Made by a program: the position numbers and the translations under genes. The notes under the pieces were generated by a model. It did not search any database, was not told the origin of the DNA, and worked only from the letters and a program-made list of their open reading frames with translations. This document shows positions 1 through 9,366 of a stretch of DNA of 64,000 bases, piece by piece. The DNA lies in contig NZ_CP117877.1 of NCBI RefSeq assembly GCF_028736115.1, positions 3,596,001 through 3,660,000 of the forward strand, read 5' to 3'. The DNA comes from Mucilaginibacter sp. KACC 22063 (lineage in GTDB: Bacteria > Bacteroidota > Bacteroidia > Sphingobacteriales > Sphingobacteriaceae). How positions within the stretch are numbered: position 1 is the stretch's first letter; each line of letters starts with the position of its first letter.

Positions 1-798
1 GATAAAAAATATTACACCTATGCAGATAAGGACTACAGCATTACCAATAGCCCCATCAGCGCACAGGATATGCAGGTGCTTGGCGAGGTTTCGGGACTGC
101 TGAAGCAATTCAAAGGTTTTAACCACTTTGCCGACCTTAACGAAATGGTGAGTAAGCTGGAAGATAAGATCTACACTCAAAAAACGCAGCTCAGTCCGGT
201 TATCGACTTTGAAAAAAACGACAATTTGAAGGGCCTGGAATGGATCGAAGTTATACGAAAGGCCATTGTAGAGAAAAAAACGATGTGTATTACCTATCAG
301 TCGTTCAAAGCACGCGAAGCCAGTATCTTTTGCTTTAGTGGCTACCTGTTAAAAGAATACCGCAACCGTTGGTTTGTGCTTGGCAGGGCACACCGCCGCA
401 ATAGCCCGCTATTAACCCTTGCATTAGACCGTATACAAACCATTGAAGAACACACAGAAAGCTACCGCGAAAACATTGAATTAGATCTTGCTACTTATTA
501 CAACAATGTAATAGGCGTAACAAAAACACCCAACCAGCGCGATTGCGAAGTAGTGTTTTGGATAGATAAAGATAACGCACCTTATGTAATCACCAAACCT
601 TTACATCATACTCAAAAACTGCTAAGTGAAGACGAAACGGGAAAAACATTCAGCATCCGTGTAATTATGAATTTTGAGTTAGAGCGCGAACTTTTAGGTT
701 TTGGTTCAAAAATAAGAGTTTTGGGACCAAGAATTTTGGTTAAACAAATGAGGGCACAGATTAAAAAGACATTGGAGCGCTACGAAAACAACTTCTAA
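1..798 (+). CDS. WYL-domain transcriptional regulator (5' truncated)
   Basis: The reading frame is open to base 1, so the true start lies outside the window; the internal ATG at 70 is probably not the start. The visible part resembles the C-terminal half of a YafY-type regulator. It has a linker helix and then a WYL domain with RKAIVEKKTMCITYQSF and RNRWFVLGRAHRR, which form the beta-sandwich thought to sense a ligand or nucleic acid. A C-terminal extension (WCX-like) follows and ends near the tail QMRAQIKKTLERY. The N-terminal helix-turn-helix is not visible. No target gene can be assigned from this window, since the next gene is convergent. Confidence 0.75.
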   Translation, partial: DKKYYTYADKDYSITNSPISAQDMQVLGEVSGLLKQFKGFNHFADLNEMVSKLEDKIYTQKTQLSPVIDFEKNDNLKGLEWIEVIRKAIVEKKTMCITYQSFKAREASIFCFSGYLLKEYRNRWFVLGRAHRRNSPLLTLALDRIQTIEEHTESYRENIELDLATYYNNVIGVTKTPNQRDCEVVFWIDKDNAPYVITKPLHHTQKLLSEDETGKTFSIRVIMNFELERELLGFGSKIRVLGPRILVKQMRAQIKKTLERYENNF

Positions 799-808
799 AT
801 CTATTTTC

Positions 809-832
809 TTGCCCGTACTAATACACGGGCAA
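809..832. terminator. possible hairpin between convergent genes
   Basis: An 8-bp perfect stem (TTGCCCGT / ACGGGCAA) with an 8-nt loop sits between the WYL gene and the convergent TetR-like gene, overlapping the latter's stop codon. There is no clear T-run on either side, so termination is only a possibility. Confidence 0.35.
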
Positions 833-1456
833 CGCTAATATTTTCTCTATTTCCGGTGCGATGTGCTTATCATAGTATTCGTTCTCTTTTATATCGGTAA
901 AGCCTGAAGATTTGCATACTTTCTGCGTGAAATAATTTGCTGATTGGCAGAGCGACATAAAAGCCAGAAACCTGATTTCCGGGTTGCTTTTTTCTGTAAG
1001 GTTCTTTTCCGTTTTGTCAAATGCTTGCTTCAATAAAACGTTTAACCGCATTTTCAGATCAGGAATTGCAACAACCCCGGGATTACGCAGGTATTGAATA
1101 AGTACGTTTGCTTCGTGCGTATGGTTAAAATTATATATGTTAATCTGATGCCATATATCCATTAATGAGGTAATTAACGTATCGTTTGTCCTCAACTGCC
1201 TTTTTAAATTATCTACAAGATCATCAAGGCACGTAATCAGGCTTACCTGCAAAACATTTTTTAGTCCGCCAAATTTTGACATGATAGTTGATTTACTGCA
1301 TTTTGTTGTAAAACAAATCAAAGGGAGCGTTACATGGTCGTATCCATACATACTGATCAGCGCAATGGTATGCCCAATGATAAAATTTGCCGATTTACTG
1401 TTCCCGTAATTGTTAATATATTGGTTAGGCATAATAAGGTTTTTTAGAGGATTCAT
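818..1456 (-). CDS. TetR/AcrR-like regulator, atypical
   Basis: A 212-aa protein with the size and layout of the TetR family: an N-terminal helix-turn-helix followed by a helical ligand/dimer domain. Residues about 25-75 follow the TetR pattern (ALISMYGYDHVTLPLICF, then KCSKSTIMSKFGGLKNVL), where a usual member reads GV(S)xGTIYxHF. The recognition helix is therefore divergent, with KCSKSTIMSKF replacing the canonical version. It is not in an obvious operon; NDH-2 ends 69 bp upstream on the same strand. Family assignment rests on pattern only, and a non-DNA-binding derivative is possible. Confidence 0.6.
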   Translation of the reverse strand: MNPLKNLIMPNQYINNYGNSKSANFIIGHTIALISMYGYDHVTLPLICFTTKCSKSTIMSKFGGLKNVLQVSLITCLDDLVDNLKRQLRTNDTLITSLMDIWHQINIYNFNHTHEANVLIQYLRNPGVVAIPDLKMRLNVLLKQAFDKTEKNLTEKSNPEIRFLAFMSLCQSANYFTQKVCKSSGFTDIKENEYYDKHIAPEIEKILALPVY

Positions 1457-1524
1457 ATCTAATATTTTCTAAAGTACCTGGCGTTGCTAATGAATGCCAG
1501 AGGAAGCTTCATTAACGCTCAAAC

Positions 1525-2814
1525 TCAATCAATCTGGTTTCCGATAATTTCTAAGCTTTTTATTCGGCCATTGGCACGTTGCGCCAGGCGGAGGTTTTGA
1601 TCGGAAGTGAAATATTTGTAAAGCCAGTTAATAAAAATCTGCACCTTGTTTTTAACCCCCAGAATAAGCATCAAGTGCACAAACATCCAGGTAAACCAGG
1701 CAAGCCTGCCTTTTAAATGCCATTTCGGAAAAGTAAGATCTACCACGGCTTTGCGCTTGCCTATAGTGGCCATAATCCCCTTATCATAATATTCATAAGC
1801 TATTAGTTGCTCCCCCTCAAGCATACGGACAATATTTTCGGCAAGATTATCGGCCTGACTTTGTGCTACACTGGCCAATTGCGGGTGCCCATTCTCGTAA
1901 CCGGGCGCATTCATTTGGGCGATATCACCTATAGCGTATATCGCATCTGCCCCTTCCAGCATATTAAACCGGTCTACTTTGAGTCGATTACCTCTGGTTA
2001 TTACATCCCCCGTTAAACCTGGCGGTATGTCGCCGCTTACTCCTGCAGCCCATATCACGGTACGCACTTCAATGCTTTGTCCGTTACTTAACTGCAACAA
2101 TTTACCGTCGTAGGTTTCCACCCCTGTTGCGGGCATAAAATTCACCCCCATATCAGTAAGGTAATTCAGGGCGTCAATACCAGACTTTTCGCTCATATTT
2201 TTCAACGGACGCGAATTGCGGTCGATCAGATATAAGTTCATCAGCTCTATATCCAACTCGGGATAATCCTTGGGCAATACATTGTTCTTAAGTTCTGCTA
2301 ATGCACCTGCAAGTTCAACACCTGTTGGCCCGGCGCCAACAATGGCAACGCTCATTAACGAAGACCGCTTTGATGGAGATTGAGTATCCAGTGCATCTTC
2401 ATAATTATTGATGATCTTATTCATCAGTTGCAGTGCCTCCAATGTTGTTTTCATTGGAAGCGTGTGCTGTTTTATGGCATCATTACCAAAGTAGTTTGTT
2501 ACCGTGCCGGTTGCAATAACCAGCTGGTCATATTCAAAATTGCCGATATCGGTTAAAACCAGCTTTTGCACCGTATCCAACCCTGTCACTTCAGCTATCC
2601 TTATCCTCACGTTTTCACTGTGCTGAAATATCTTTCTCAGCGGAAAGGAAATATTGCTTGGCTCGAGGCTTGCTGTTGCCACCTGGTATAGCAGCGGCTG
2701 AAACTGATGAAAATTATTCCGGTCTATCAGCAGTACTTCAACACCTTCTTGATTGCTAAGTTTCCTGGCCAGCCGCAGTCCTGCAAATCCGGCTCCAATG
2801 ATCACCACTTTCAT
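1525..2814 (-). CDS. NAD(P)/FAD-dependent oxidoreductase, type II NADH dehydrogenase-like
   Basis: A 429-aa two-dinucleotide-fold flavoprotein. The FAD-binding Rossmann motif is at the N terminus (VVIIGAGFAGLRLARKL) and the NAD(P)H-binding one near residue 158 (VAIVGAGPTGVELAGAL). The YAIGDIAQ segment near residue 295 is the usual FAD contact of this family. The C-terminal part (WLYKYFTSDQNLR region) matches the membrane-anchoring end of NDH-2 enzymes. NDH-2 passes electrons from NADH to quinone without pumping protons. It starts 21 bp after the TolC-type gene on the same strand, so it may be the last gene of the efflux operon. Confidence 0.85.
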   Translation of the reverse strand: MKVVIIGAGFAGLRLARKLSNQEGVEVLLIDRNNFHQFQPLLYQVATASLEPSNISFPLRKIFQHSENVRIRIAEVTGLDTVQKLVLTDIGNFEYDQLVIATGTVTNYFGNDAIKQHTLPMKTTLEALQLMNKIINNYEDALDTQSPSKRSSLMSVAIVGAGPTGVELAGALAELKNNVLPKDYPELDIELMNLYLIDRNSRPLKNMSEKSGIDALNYLTDMGVNFMPATGVETYDGKLLQLSNGQSIEVRTVIWAAGVSGDIPPGLTGDVITRGNRLKVDRFNMLEGADAIYAIGDIAQMNAPGYENGHPQLASVAQSQADNLAENIVRMLEGEQLIAYEYYDKGIMATIGKRKAVVDLTFPKWHLKGRLAWFTWMFVHLMLILGVKNKVQIFINWLYKYFTSDQNLRLAQRANGRIKSLEIIGNQID

Positions 2815-2835
2815 TTCTGATACTATTAATTGTGA

Positions 2836-4134
2836 TTATCTCTGATAATTTTCTCCCGTTGCAGTGAGATAATGGTAAACTGCCAGTTGGTTATTATAAT
2901 CGGCATAAGCGGTAGTAAGCACTTGGGCAGCTTGCTCATAACTGGCCTGGGCATCCAACACATCTGTTACAGGGCTTAGGCCTGCTTTGTAGTTATCCTT
3001 GTTTACTTTCAGGTTTTCAACGGCAAGCTTCAGGTTTTCCTGTGCGTAGCTGATTTGCGTAAGCTGATCTTTTAGTTCATACCAGTAGCGCGTAATACCC
3101 AACTTTATCTGATCCTGACCATCGCGAAAATCATTGGCAGCAATGGCTTCATTTAACTTTTCCTGTTTCACTTTTTGCTTGCCCCGGCCCCATAAACCAT
3201 TGGATATAGGGATACTTAATGTTACAAATCCCGAAGGGACAAATGAACTGCCGAAAGCATTATTAAATGAGCCCGTCTGTGCTGCGCTAGCCCCAACTGA
3301 CAAACTCGGCAGATTATCACCTTTTGATAACCTGGTTTGCAATAACTGTGCATCTACACGTTTTTTAAGTAACTGGTAATCATAATTTTTTGCAAGTAAA
3401 GTATCGGGTGCCAGGCCGGGCAATACAGGCATATGCTCTTTATCCAAGGTATCCTGCATGGTCATCAATGAATCAAAAGGCATACCTGTATACATAGAGA
3501 AGTCGAGTAAGGCTACTCGCCGCCCATTTTGTAATTTACTTTTTTGCACCATTAACTGGCTAAGCTGTACCTTCACCTTTAGCAGGTCATTACGTGCAAT
3601 AAGCCCCGAAGCAAGCATATCTTTCTGCATTTTAAGCAGTCCGTTAAGCAGCACCTCGTTAGCAGCTACAGTTTTTTGCTGCTCCTGCAGGCTCACCAAG
3701 TTCCAGTACTTCTGCTCGGTGAGCAAAAGCACCGAGTCGGTTGACTGCTGCATGCGTATGCGTGCTACATCTAATTGCAGGCCTGCCAGTTTATTGCTGG
3801 TTTGTATTTTTCCGCCGGCATAAATTGGTTGCGTGCCTGTAACACCAATCAGGTAAAAGTTATTAATGCCCTTTTCAAGTAAGGGAGGCATGGCAGAAAT
3901 AAAGTCTTTAAAACCCAGCAACCCCAACCCGGTTGCGCTAACCGAAGGTAAATAGTCTGCCTTGGCGGCAGACACACCGGCTTTTGCAGATTCGGTTCGT
4001 AATTGCCCGTTTTTTAAAGCTTTGCTGTATGATAGTGCTGCCTCTTTGCTTTGCTTAAGCGATACTATATGCTGCTGAGCAAATACAGGCAGGCTGATAA
4101 CCGTTATGATTAAGGCTAAAATCAATCTTTTCAT
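2836..4134 (-). CDS. TolC-family outer membrane efflux protein
   Basis: Outer membrane factor of a tripartite efflux pump. I chose the ATG at 4134 rather than the longer frame from 4227. It begins a clean signal peptide (MKRLILALIITVISLPVFAQ) and leaves a 10-bp gap to the RND gene, while the longer frame would overlap that gene. The 432-residue product has two repeats of long amphipathic helices, with the typical ending GLSPVTDVLDAQASYEQA near the C terminus. It forms an operon with the RND permease and the adaptor upstream. Confidence 0.88.
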   Translation of the reverse strand: MKRLILALIITVISLPVFAQQHIVSLKQSKEAALSYSKALKNGQLRTESAKAGVSAAKADYLPSVSATGLGLLGFKDFISAMPPLLEKGINNFYLIGVTGTQPIYAGGKIQTSNKLAGLQLDVARIRMQQSTDSVLLLTEQKYWNLVSLQEQQKTVAANEVLLNGLLKMQKDMLASGLIARNDLLKVKVQLSQLMVQKSKLQNGRRVALLDFSMYTGMPFDSLMTMQDTLDKEHMPVLPGLAPDTLLAKNYDYQLLKKRVDAQLLQTRLSKGDNLPSLSVGASAAQTGSFNNAFGSSFVPSGFVTLSIPISNGLWGRGKQKVKQEKLNEAIAANDFRDGQDQIKLGITRYWYELKDQLTQISYAQENLKLAVENLKVNKDNYKAGLSPVTDVLDAQASYEQAAQVLTTAYADYNNQLAVYHYLTATGENYQR

Positions 4135-4144
4135 AATAATGACA

Positions 4145-7100
4145 TTAAGCGTTGAGGCTTGTTTCTTTATGGGCCGTTTGCTGGTCTTCTTTATGGAAAA
4201 ACAACCAATACATAGTAGGTAAAGCAAACAGCGTGAGTAACATGGAAACCAATAAACCGAAGCAGATTACGGTACCCAGCGGCCCCCATAATGATGACCG
4301 GCTAAGGATCATCGGTATAACACCAACAGCCGCTGCAGATGATGTAAGGAATATGGGCCTCATTCGCCGCTCGGCCGATAGCTTCGCTGCTTCAAATACG
4401 GATACGCCTTCATGGTGGCGCAGTTCTTCTGCAAAGTCAATCAGGATCACTCCATTTCTAACTACAATACCGCAAAGTGCCAGCAAACCTAAAAAGGACG
4501 TGAAACCGAATGGATAACCTGCAACCAACAATCCAAATGATGCGCCAAGTATACTTAACGGCATGGTGGTAATACTCAGCACCGCATGTTTAAGGTGCTT
4601 AAAGTGCCATAACAGGATCAGGAAGATCAGAATAACACTTAACCCTAAGGCCATACCCATGGGGCCCATGTTTTCATTTTGCAGCTCAAGTTCCCCGCCG
4701 TAGTTTATTTCCACACCTTCAGGAAGTTTTATTTTTTTAATATCCGGCTGCAATTTGGCCAATACGCCGTTTGCAACAGCATCAGGCAATACATCCATCC
4801 TAACGGTGAGCGTACGTATACTGTTGCGACGTACAATCTGGCCCTCATTCCAGTCTGGTGTAATGTTAGCCACCTGTCTTAAAGGCACAGCTGCATTGGT
4901 TTTAGGTGATACAATGTTCAGCTCGTTCAGCTTGGCTATGTCCATGCGCACCTTATCCGGTGTCTTTATCTCTACATCTATAGGATAGGTCTCTTCCCAA
5001 AGTTGTGTTGCTTTGATACCGGTTGTTTGGGCAGCAATAGTATTTGCAATGTCGTTTTTACTGATACCAAGACGTGCAGCTTCAGTTGTTTTTACATCTA
5101 TATTCAGCCCTTGCTGCATATCATCAAAATCAGTACGTACCCAGTTCACCTCTTTGTTGCGTTTACCAATTGCCATTACCTGTTGAGCAACTTTTTTCAG
5201 GTCAGATATGCTATCTCCGGATATCCTTACTTCAATCGGCGCCTGTGCATTAACCATATTCAGTTGCTTCATCCGGACATAAGCGGATGGGAAACGTTCG
5301 CTGTATTTAGGAATGTATTCTTTGATCACTTCTTCAGTGGCATCCTCTGAAGTTGTATTTATAAGGATCTGTGCATAATTTTTTGCAGCAAGGTTAGGTG
5401 CATATACCATATGGAATCGCGGCGAGCTGGACCCTATAAAGCTTGTATAATTTACGATGCGCTTATCTTTTGCCAGTATGCGTTCCATACCCTTCACCAC
5501 ACTATCTGTTTGCGCAAGGCTGTAGCCGCTTGGCAGGTAGATTTCCACGGCAAACTGGTTGCGTTCTACCTTAGGGAATAACTGCTGTGGCAGTAACCCC
5601 ATAAAGATGACACCTACTACAACAGACAATACTGCAAATAAAACAGTAAGCCTGTAATGGTGCATGGCATTGCCGATATGCTTATTAAAAAAGTCTTGCA
5701 GGTAATCCAAAAAAGATTTTTTATCAGTCTTTTTTTCACCGTGCAAAAGTCCCTTTTTAATAAAGAGCGTGTTAAAGAACGGCACCAGCATCATGGAGAT
5801 AACCAGCGACAGTGTTAATGCGATAATGATGGTAAAAGGGAAAACGCTGATAAAGTCTTTTGCAGTACCTGTCATGAAAAACATTAGCGGCACAAATGTG
5901 GCGGATATGGCCAGCGTTGCAGTAAATACCGAAGGGAACAACTCTGATGCGCTGCTTTTTGCTGCATCCCAGACTGACATGCCGTGATCCAATTTTTCAA
6001 TGTGGTTATCTATCACCACAATAGGGTCATCTACAACAATACCCAACACGACAATTAATGCTGCAAGGGTTACAGTATCCAGCTCCAAACCGAAAAGGTA
6101 CATAATACCCAATGTAGCGGCGATGGTTATCGGAATTGTTGCCGCAGCTACAGCAGCCACGCGGAAAGGCAGCAATAACAACGCTACGACGATTACCCCA
6201 ACCAGTGCAAAGGCAAACTCTTTCATAAAGTGGGTAATGGACTCATCAACCACTTCCGGCTGATTAGCCAGCTTTACCATTTGGATATCTTTAGGCAGAT
6301 GCTCACGCACGACATCCAGCCGCTCTTCAAGCTTTTTACCGAATTGCACAATGTTTTTACCGCTCACCATCTCCAGTGAAATGATGATAGATTTTGTCCC
6401 ATTCGAGGTTACATAGCTATCCGGTTCCTGATATTTGCGTTTGATGGTAGCAACGTCACGCAGCCTCACCGTATTCCCGTTATTATCCTGACGGACAATC
6501 TGCTCGGCCAGGTCCGCTTCGGTCTGGTAAAACGTACTCAGGTGTATCGGGCGATCAATGACTTCGCCCTTCTCTGTACCTGCTGAACTGATAGCACCTG
6601 CATTTTGCAACACCTGCATAATGGTGTTTACCGAAATACCCTGCTGCTGTAGTTTGTTGTTGTCTATGTAAACTGATATTTGCTCGTCAAGATTACCGGT
6701 ATGCGATATTTTGGCTACATCCTTAACATGGCGTAATTGCGATTCAATGTATTCTACATTGTTCAGTAACTCTTTATATGGGCGGCTTTTAGATTCAACA
6801 GCCATTAATAAGGCCGATGTGCTGCCAAAATCACTGTTGACGTAAAAGCCCCGGACTTCCTTAGGTAACTGGCTCTGTAAAATGAGCATCCCGTTTTTAA
6901 TCTTGTTCCAGAAGGCTTTGCTCTGAACATCGTTGTATTTATCTGATACTTCCAGGAATATATACATCATCCCATCCTTTGAATAGGAATAGGTTTTTGT
7001 TTTGTCGACCTCATTATTGCTGAAAAGGTATTCTTCTACCTTTTTAGTCATTTGCTGTTCTACCTGTTTGGCAGATGCACCCGGATACATGCCAATGATA

Positions 7101-7252
7101 ACACCCTGCCTTATCGTAAAATCAGGAAACTCATTTCGCGGCATGTTAAAAAGCGCTGCTATACCAAGTATAAACAGGATGATTGCGAAGGCTACCGGCA
7201 GCACATGATATTTCATGGCCCAGTCAATCATACTTCCTTTTTCTTCTTTCAT
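4145..7252 (-). CDS. RND efflux permease (AcrB/HAE1-like)
   Basis: A 1035-aa inner-membrane proton-driven exporter of the RND superfamily. It has an N-terminal membrane helix after residue 12, the GMYPGAS segment of the first porter loop, two large periplasmic loops, and 12 predicted membrane helices. The TM4 segment contains the paired aspartates of the proton relay (LGIVVDDPIVVIDNHIEKL). The length is usual for the family. It lies 6 bp downstream of the adaptor and 10 bp upstream of the TolC gene, in the classical adaptor-pump-channel order. The substrate cannot be read from sequence, and metal-RND (CusA) hallmarks were not noticed. Confidence 0.92.
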   Translation of the reverse strand: MKEEKGSMIDWAMKYHVLPVAFAIILFILGIAALFNMPRNEFPDFTIRQGVIIGMYPGASAKQVEQQMTKKVEEYLFSNNEVDKTKTYSYSKDGMMYIFLEVSDKYNDVQSKAFWNKIKNGMLILQSQLPKEVRGFYVNSDFGSTSALLMAVESKSRPYKELLNNVEYIESQLRHVKDVAKISHTGNLDEQISVYIDNNKLQQQGISVNTIMQVLQNAGAISSAGTEKGEVIDRPIHLSTFYQTEADLAEQIVRQDNNGNTVRLRDVATIKRKYQEPDSYVTSNGTKSIIISLEMVSGKNIVQFGKKLEERLDVVREHLPKDIQMVKLANQPEVVDESITHFMKEFAFALVGVIVVALLLLPFRVAAVAAATIPITIAATLGIMYLFGLELDTVTLAALIVVLGIVVDDPIVVIDNHIEKLDHGMSVWDAAKSSASELFPSVFTATLAISATFVPLMFFMTGTAKDFISVFPFTIIIALTLSLVISMMLVPFFNTLFIKKGLLHGEKKTDKKSFLDYLQDFFNKHIGNAMHHYRLTVLFAVLSVVVGVIFMGLLPQQLFPKVERNQFAVEIYLPSGYSLAQTDSVVKGMERILAKDKRIVNYTSFIGSSSPRFHMVYAPNLAAKNYAQILINTTSEDATEEVIKEYIPKYSERFPSAYVRMKQLNMVNAQAPIEVRISGDSISDLKKVAQQVMAIGKRNKEVNWVRTDFDDMQQGLNIDVKTTEAARLGISKNDIANTIAAQTTGIKATQLWEETYPIDVEIKTPDKVRMDIAKLNELNIVSPKTNAAVPLRQVANITPDWNEGQIVRRNSIRTLTVRMDVLPDAVANGVLAKLQPDIKKIKLPEGVEINYGGELELQNENMGPMGMALGLSVILIFLILLWHFKHLKHAVLSITTMPLSILGASFGLLVAGYPFGFTSFLGLLALCGIVVRNGVILIDFAEELRHHEGVSVFEAAKLSAERRMRPIFLTSSAAAVGVIPMILSRSSLWGPLGTVICFGLLVSMLLTLFALPTMYWLFFHKEDQQTAHKETSLNA

Positions 7253-7258
7253 AGCGGC

Positions 7259-8338
7259 TTATTTATTGAGTATGGTTACTGGGGTTTGATCCGAAAGCTT
7301 TTGATAGCCAGAGGTGATCAGCCGTTCATCGCCTTTCAAGCCTTCGGTAATGGCAATGCCGTTGCTATAAAGCCGGCCTGTTTTCACCATTTTACGTGCA
7401 GCTTTATTATCAGCTCCGGCCAGGTACACAAACCTGTTACCTTGCTCATCCACCTGAACGGCCTGTACCGGCACCAATACACCAGCACTGTCAGCCGTAT
7501 CAACTGATTTTTTAGAAGACAGGAAATTAACCTTACTCAGCATGCCTGGTTTAAGCACATGGTCGGCATTGGTTAGTTTAACCTTTACATTGTAATTGGC
7601 TGTACCATTAACCGCAAGCACGCCAACTTCTGAAACTACGCCATTGAATACACGGCCTGCCAGTGCATCTACTTTTATCACAGCTGGCGTGCCTTTTGGA
7701 AAGCGGTTCACCTCGCTCTCGGGCACTGCTACCAGGGCTTGTATAGATCCGGTTTCCAATAGTTGGGCAATCGGCTGCCCTGGGTTCGCCACGCCTCCGG
7801 CTTCTATTTTTTTATCACCTATGTAACCCGACTGGGGGGCATAAAGGCGGGTATGCACAATATTTTGGTAAGTTGCCTTAGCTGCCGATGTCGCCTGTTC
7901 AAAGTTTGACCGTGCTTCAAGCATTTTAATCTCCGCTATGCTTCCTTTACGATAGACCTCATCCATTCTGCGATAATTTTCTTCGGCCAGCTTAGCCTGT
8001 GCCAACTGCGCATTATATTGATTGCGGTAAGTGGTTTCATCTACCTGCGCAACCAGTTGCCCTTTGTTGACATAATCACCCGCCTTCACAGGAAATGAAG
8101 TTACAGTACCTGAAACCTGGAAACTTAAGTCTATAGCCTTGTCGGCCTGAAGGGTGCCGTCATAATCAGTTTGCTGTGTCCCCTGGTTGTGATCTTTACC
8201 CAAATTGATCACTTCTACAGCAAGTGTATCAGGGCCTGCCTTCGTGTTATTTTTATGACTACAGCTGCTCATCAAGGTTGATATGGCAATTGCGGCTACG
8301 ATGATGATCGTCTTTCGTTGTGATATAAAGCACTTCAT
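7259..8338 (-). CDS. RND efflux periplasmic adaptor (MFP), lipoprotein
   Basis: A 359-aa membrane fusion protein linking the RND pump to the outer membrane channel. The N terminus is a lipoprotein signal (hydrophobic core, then LMSSC with Cys near residue 26). The biotinyl-lipoyl halves are visible at VSGTVTSFPVKAGDYVNKG and LYAPQSGYIGDKKIEAGG, flanking an alpha-hairpin, followed by beta-barrel and membrane-proximal domains. It is the first gene of the three-gene efflux operon. A divergent TetR gene about 200 bp upstream is the likely regulator, and a candidate promoter lies at 8401-8435. Confidence 0.9.
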   Translation of the reverse strand: MKCFISQRKTIIIVAAIAISTLMSSCSHKNNTKAGPDTLAVEVINLGKDHNQGTQQTDYDGTLQADKAIDLSFQVSGTVTSFPVKAGDYVNKGQLVAQVDETTYRNQYNAQLAQAKLAEENYRRMDEVYRKGSIAEIKMLEARSNFEQATSAAKATYQNIVHTRLYAPQSGYIGDKKIEAGGVANPGQPIAQLLETGSIQALVAVPESEVNRFPKGTPAVIKVDALAGRVFNGVVSEVGVLAVNGTANYNVKVKLTNADHVLKPGMLSKVNFLSSKKSVDTADSAGVLVPVQAVQVDEQGNRFVYLAGADNKAARKMVKTGRLYSNGIAITEGLKGDERLITSGYQKLSDQTPVTILNK

Positions 8339-8400
8339 TTTTGGACAAGTTTTTGCTTTTTGTATTTAATATATGTCTTGTAATATCTGATTATCCGCTG

Positions 8401-8435
8401 CAAATATATAAACAACTTCTAATTAAAAATACAAA
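8401..8435 (-). promoter_or_regulatory. candidate Bacteroidota promoter of the efflux operon
   Basis: On the minus strand, TATATTTG (8401-8408) matches the Bacteroidota -7 consensus TAnnTTTG. TTTG at 8432-8435 could be the -33 element, with a 23-nt spacer at the upper end of the accepted range. The 5' untranslated region to the adaptor ATG would be about 55 nt. Confidence 0.45.
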
Positions 8436-8484
8436 ATAACATTTTTTGTCTTTTTGTTTTTTATCACTTTTGATTGATATTTTT

Positions 8485-8500
8485 TTTACACTTTTGTAAA
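8485..8500. promoter_or_regulatory. candidate TetR operator
   Basis: TTTACA-CTTT-TGTAAA is a perfect 6-bp inverted repeat with a 4-nt spacer in the divergent region between the efflux operon and its TetR gene, about 40 bp before the TetR start. Position and symmetry suggest an autoregulatory operator; binding is inferred. Confidence 0.35.
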
Positions 8501-8537
8501 CACCCTGCCTTTTATTGTTTAGGTTGTAGTGGATTAT

Positions 8538-9152
8538 ATGAATAAGGATATTTTGAAAAAAGAGAACGAAGCTGTGACAGACCGTGTAAAGGAGGAGATT
8601 ATTGAAGGCGCTGAAATTGCTTTTAAAAAATATGGTTATACAAGGGTAACCATGCAGGATATCTCTAAAGAAGCTAAAAAGGTACGCAGTACTGTTTATA
8701 AATACTTTGACAATAAAACCGAGGTGTTGAATGCAGTAACGGGGAAAATTATGTCAGCGATACTAAAAGACTGTTCAACAGTTGTAAGTAAAAGACGTTC
8801 GTTTTCAGCAAATATTGATCAGTACTTTCGCCGTAAACTGGAAAACATCAAATTACTGGTGAGTGATTATGAATTATTGGTAAATGACCTGAAAACTGAT
8901 CCCGGTTTAATTATTCTCAAATCGAGAACCATGCTGGAAGACGAATTATTACTCATGGGAACCATGATACAATGGGCAATGGAAAACGATGACATCAAAT
9001 CTCTTAGTGATGAAGACCGCCTTTTTTTAGCTGAAACGCTACACACCGCTTTCAAAAGTTTTGAAATGGAAATTATACTCTTCGGCCGTTTTCCGAATTA
9101 CGAAGACAAACTTTCCTGGCTGGCTCAACTACTTCAAAAGGGACTTTCTTAA
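8538..9152 (+). CDS. TetR/AcrR family regulator, probable efflux repressor
   Basis: A protein of about 204 aa with a canonical TetR DNA-binding domain: IIEGAEIAFKKYGYTRVTM, then an HTH ending in VRSTVYKYFDNKTEVLNAV. The variable C-terminal domain would bind the inducer. I chose the ATG at 8538; an in-frame GTG at 8529 would add three residues, and no ribosome-binding signal decides between them. It is divergent from the adaptor-RND-TolC operon, the standard arrangement for a local repressor of an efflux pump. A strong hairpin terminator follows at 9183. Confidence 0.88.
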   Translation: MNKDILKKENEAVTDRVKEEIIEGAEIAFKKYGYTRVTMQDISKEAKKVRSTVYKYFDNKTEVLNAVTGKIMSAILKDCSTVVSKRRSFSANIDQYFRRKLENIKLLVSDYELLVNDLKTDPGLIILKSRTMLEDELLLMGTMIQWAMENDDIKSLSDEDRLFLAETLHTAFKSFEMEIILFGRFPNYEDKLSWLAQLLQKGLS

Positions 9153-9182
9153 GATCATGGAACTGCAAATACTTTTACGAAC

Positions 9183-9218
9183 AACCCCGCGATAATATTA
9201 TCGCGGGGTTAACTTTTT
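9183..9218 (+). terminator. rho-independent terminator after tetR
   Basis: A 28-nt perfect palindrome with GC-rich arms (AACCCCGCGATAAT and its complement) at 9183-9210 is followed by AACTTTTT. It sits 31 bp after the TetR stop codon. Confidence 0.85.
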
Positions 9219-9366
9219 GCGAAAAATTAGCATGAAAAAGCCCAGTTAATTATTAGAATAGTACTAATGAAATTAAGGCGCATATCTAATGCGTCTATAG
9301 TTATAAAAAAATGCGGCGTTTAAAGATTTACGGTATTCGATGAAGTGAGGAAGCTTACTTCTATGA

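Noticed and set aside
4135..4227. Longer N terminus for the TolC-type protein
   Set aside because: It overlaps the RND gene by about 80 bp and hides the clean signal peptide that starts at 4134.
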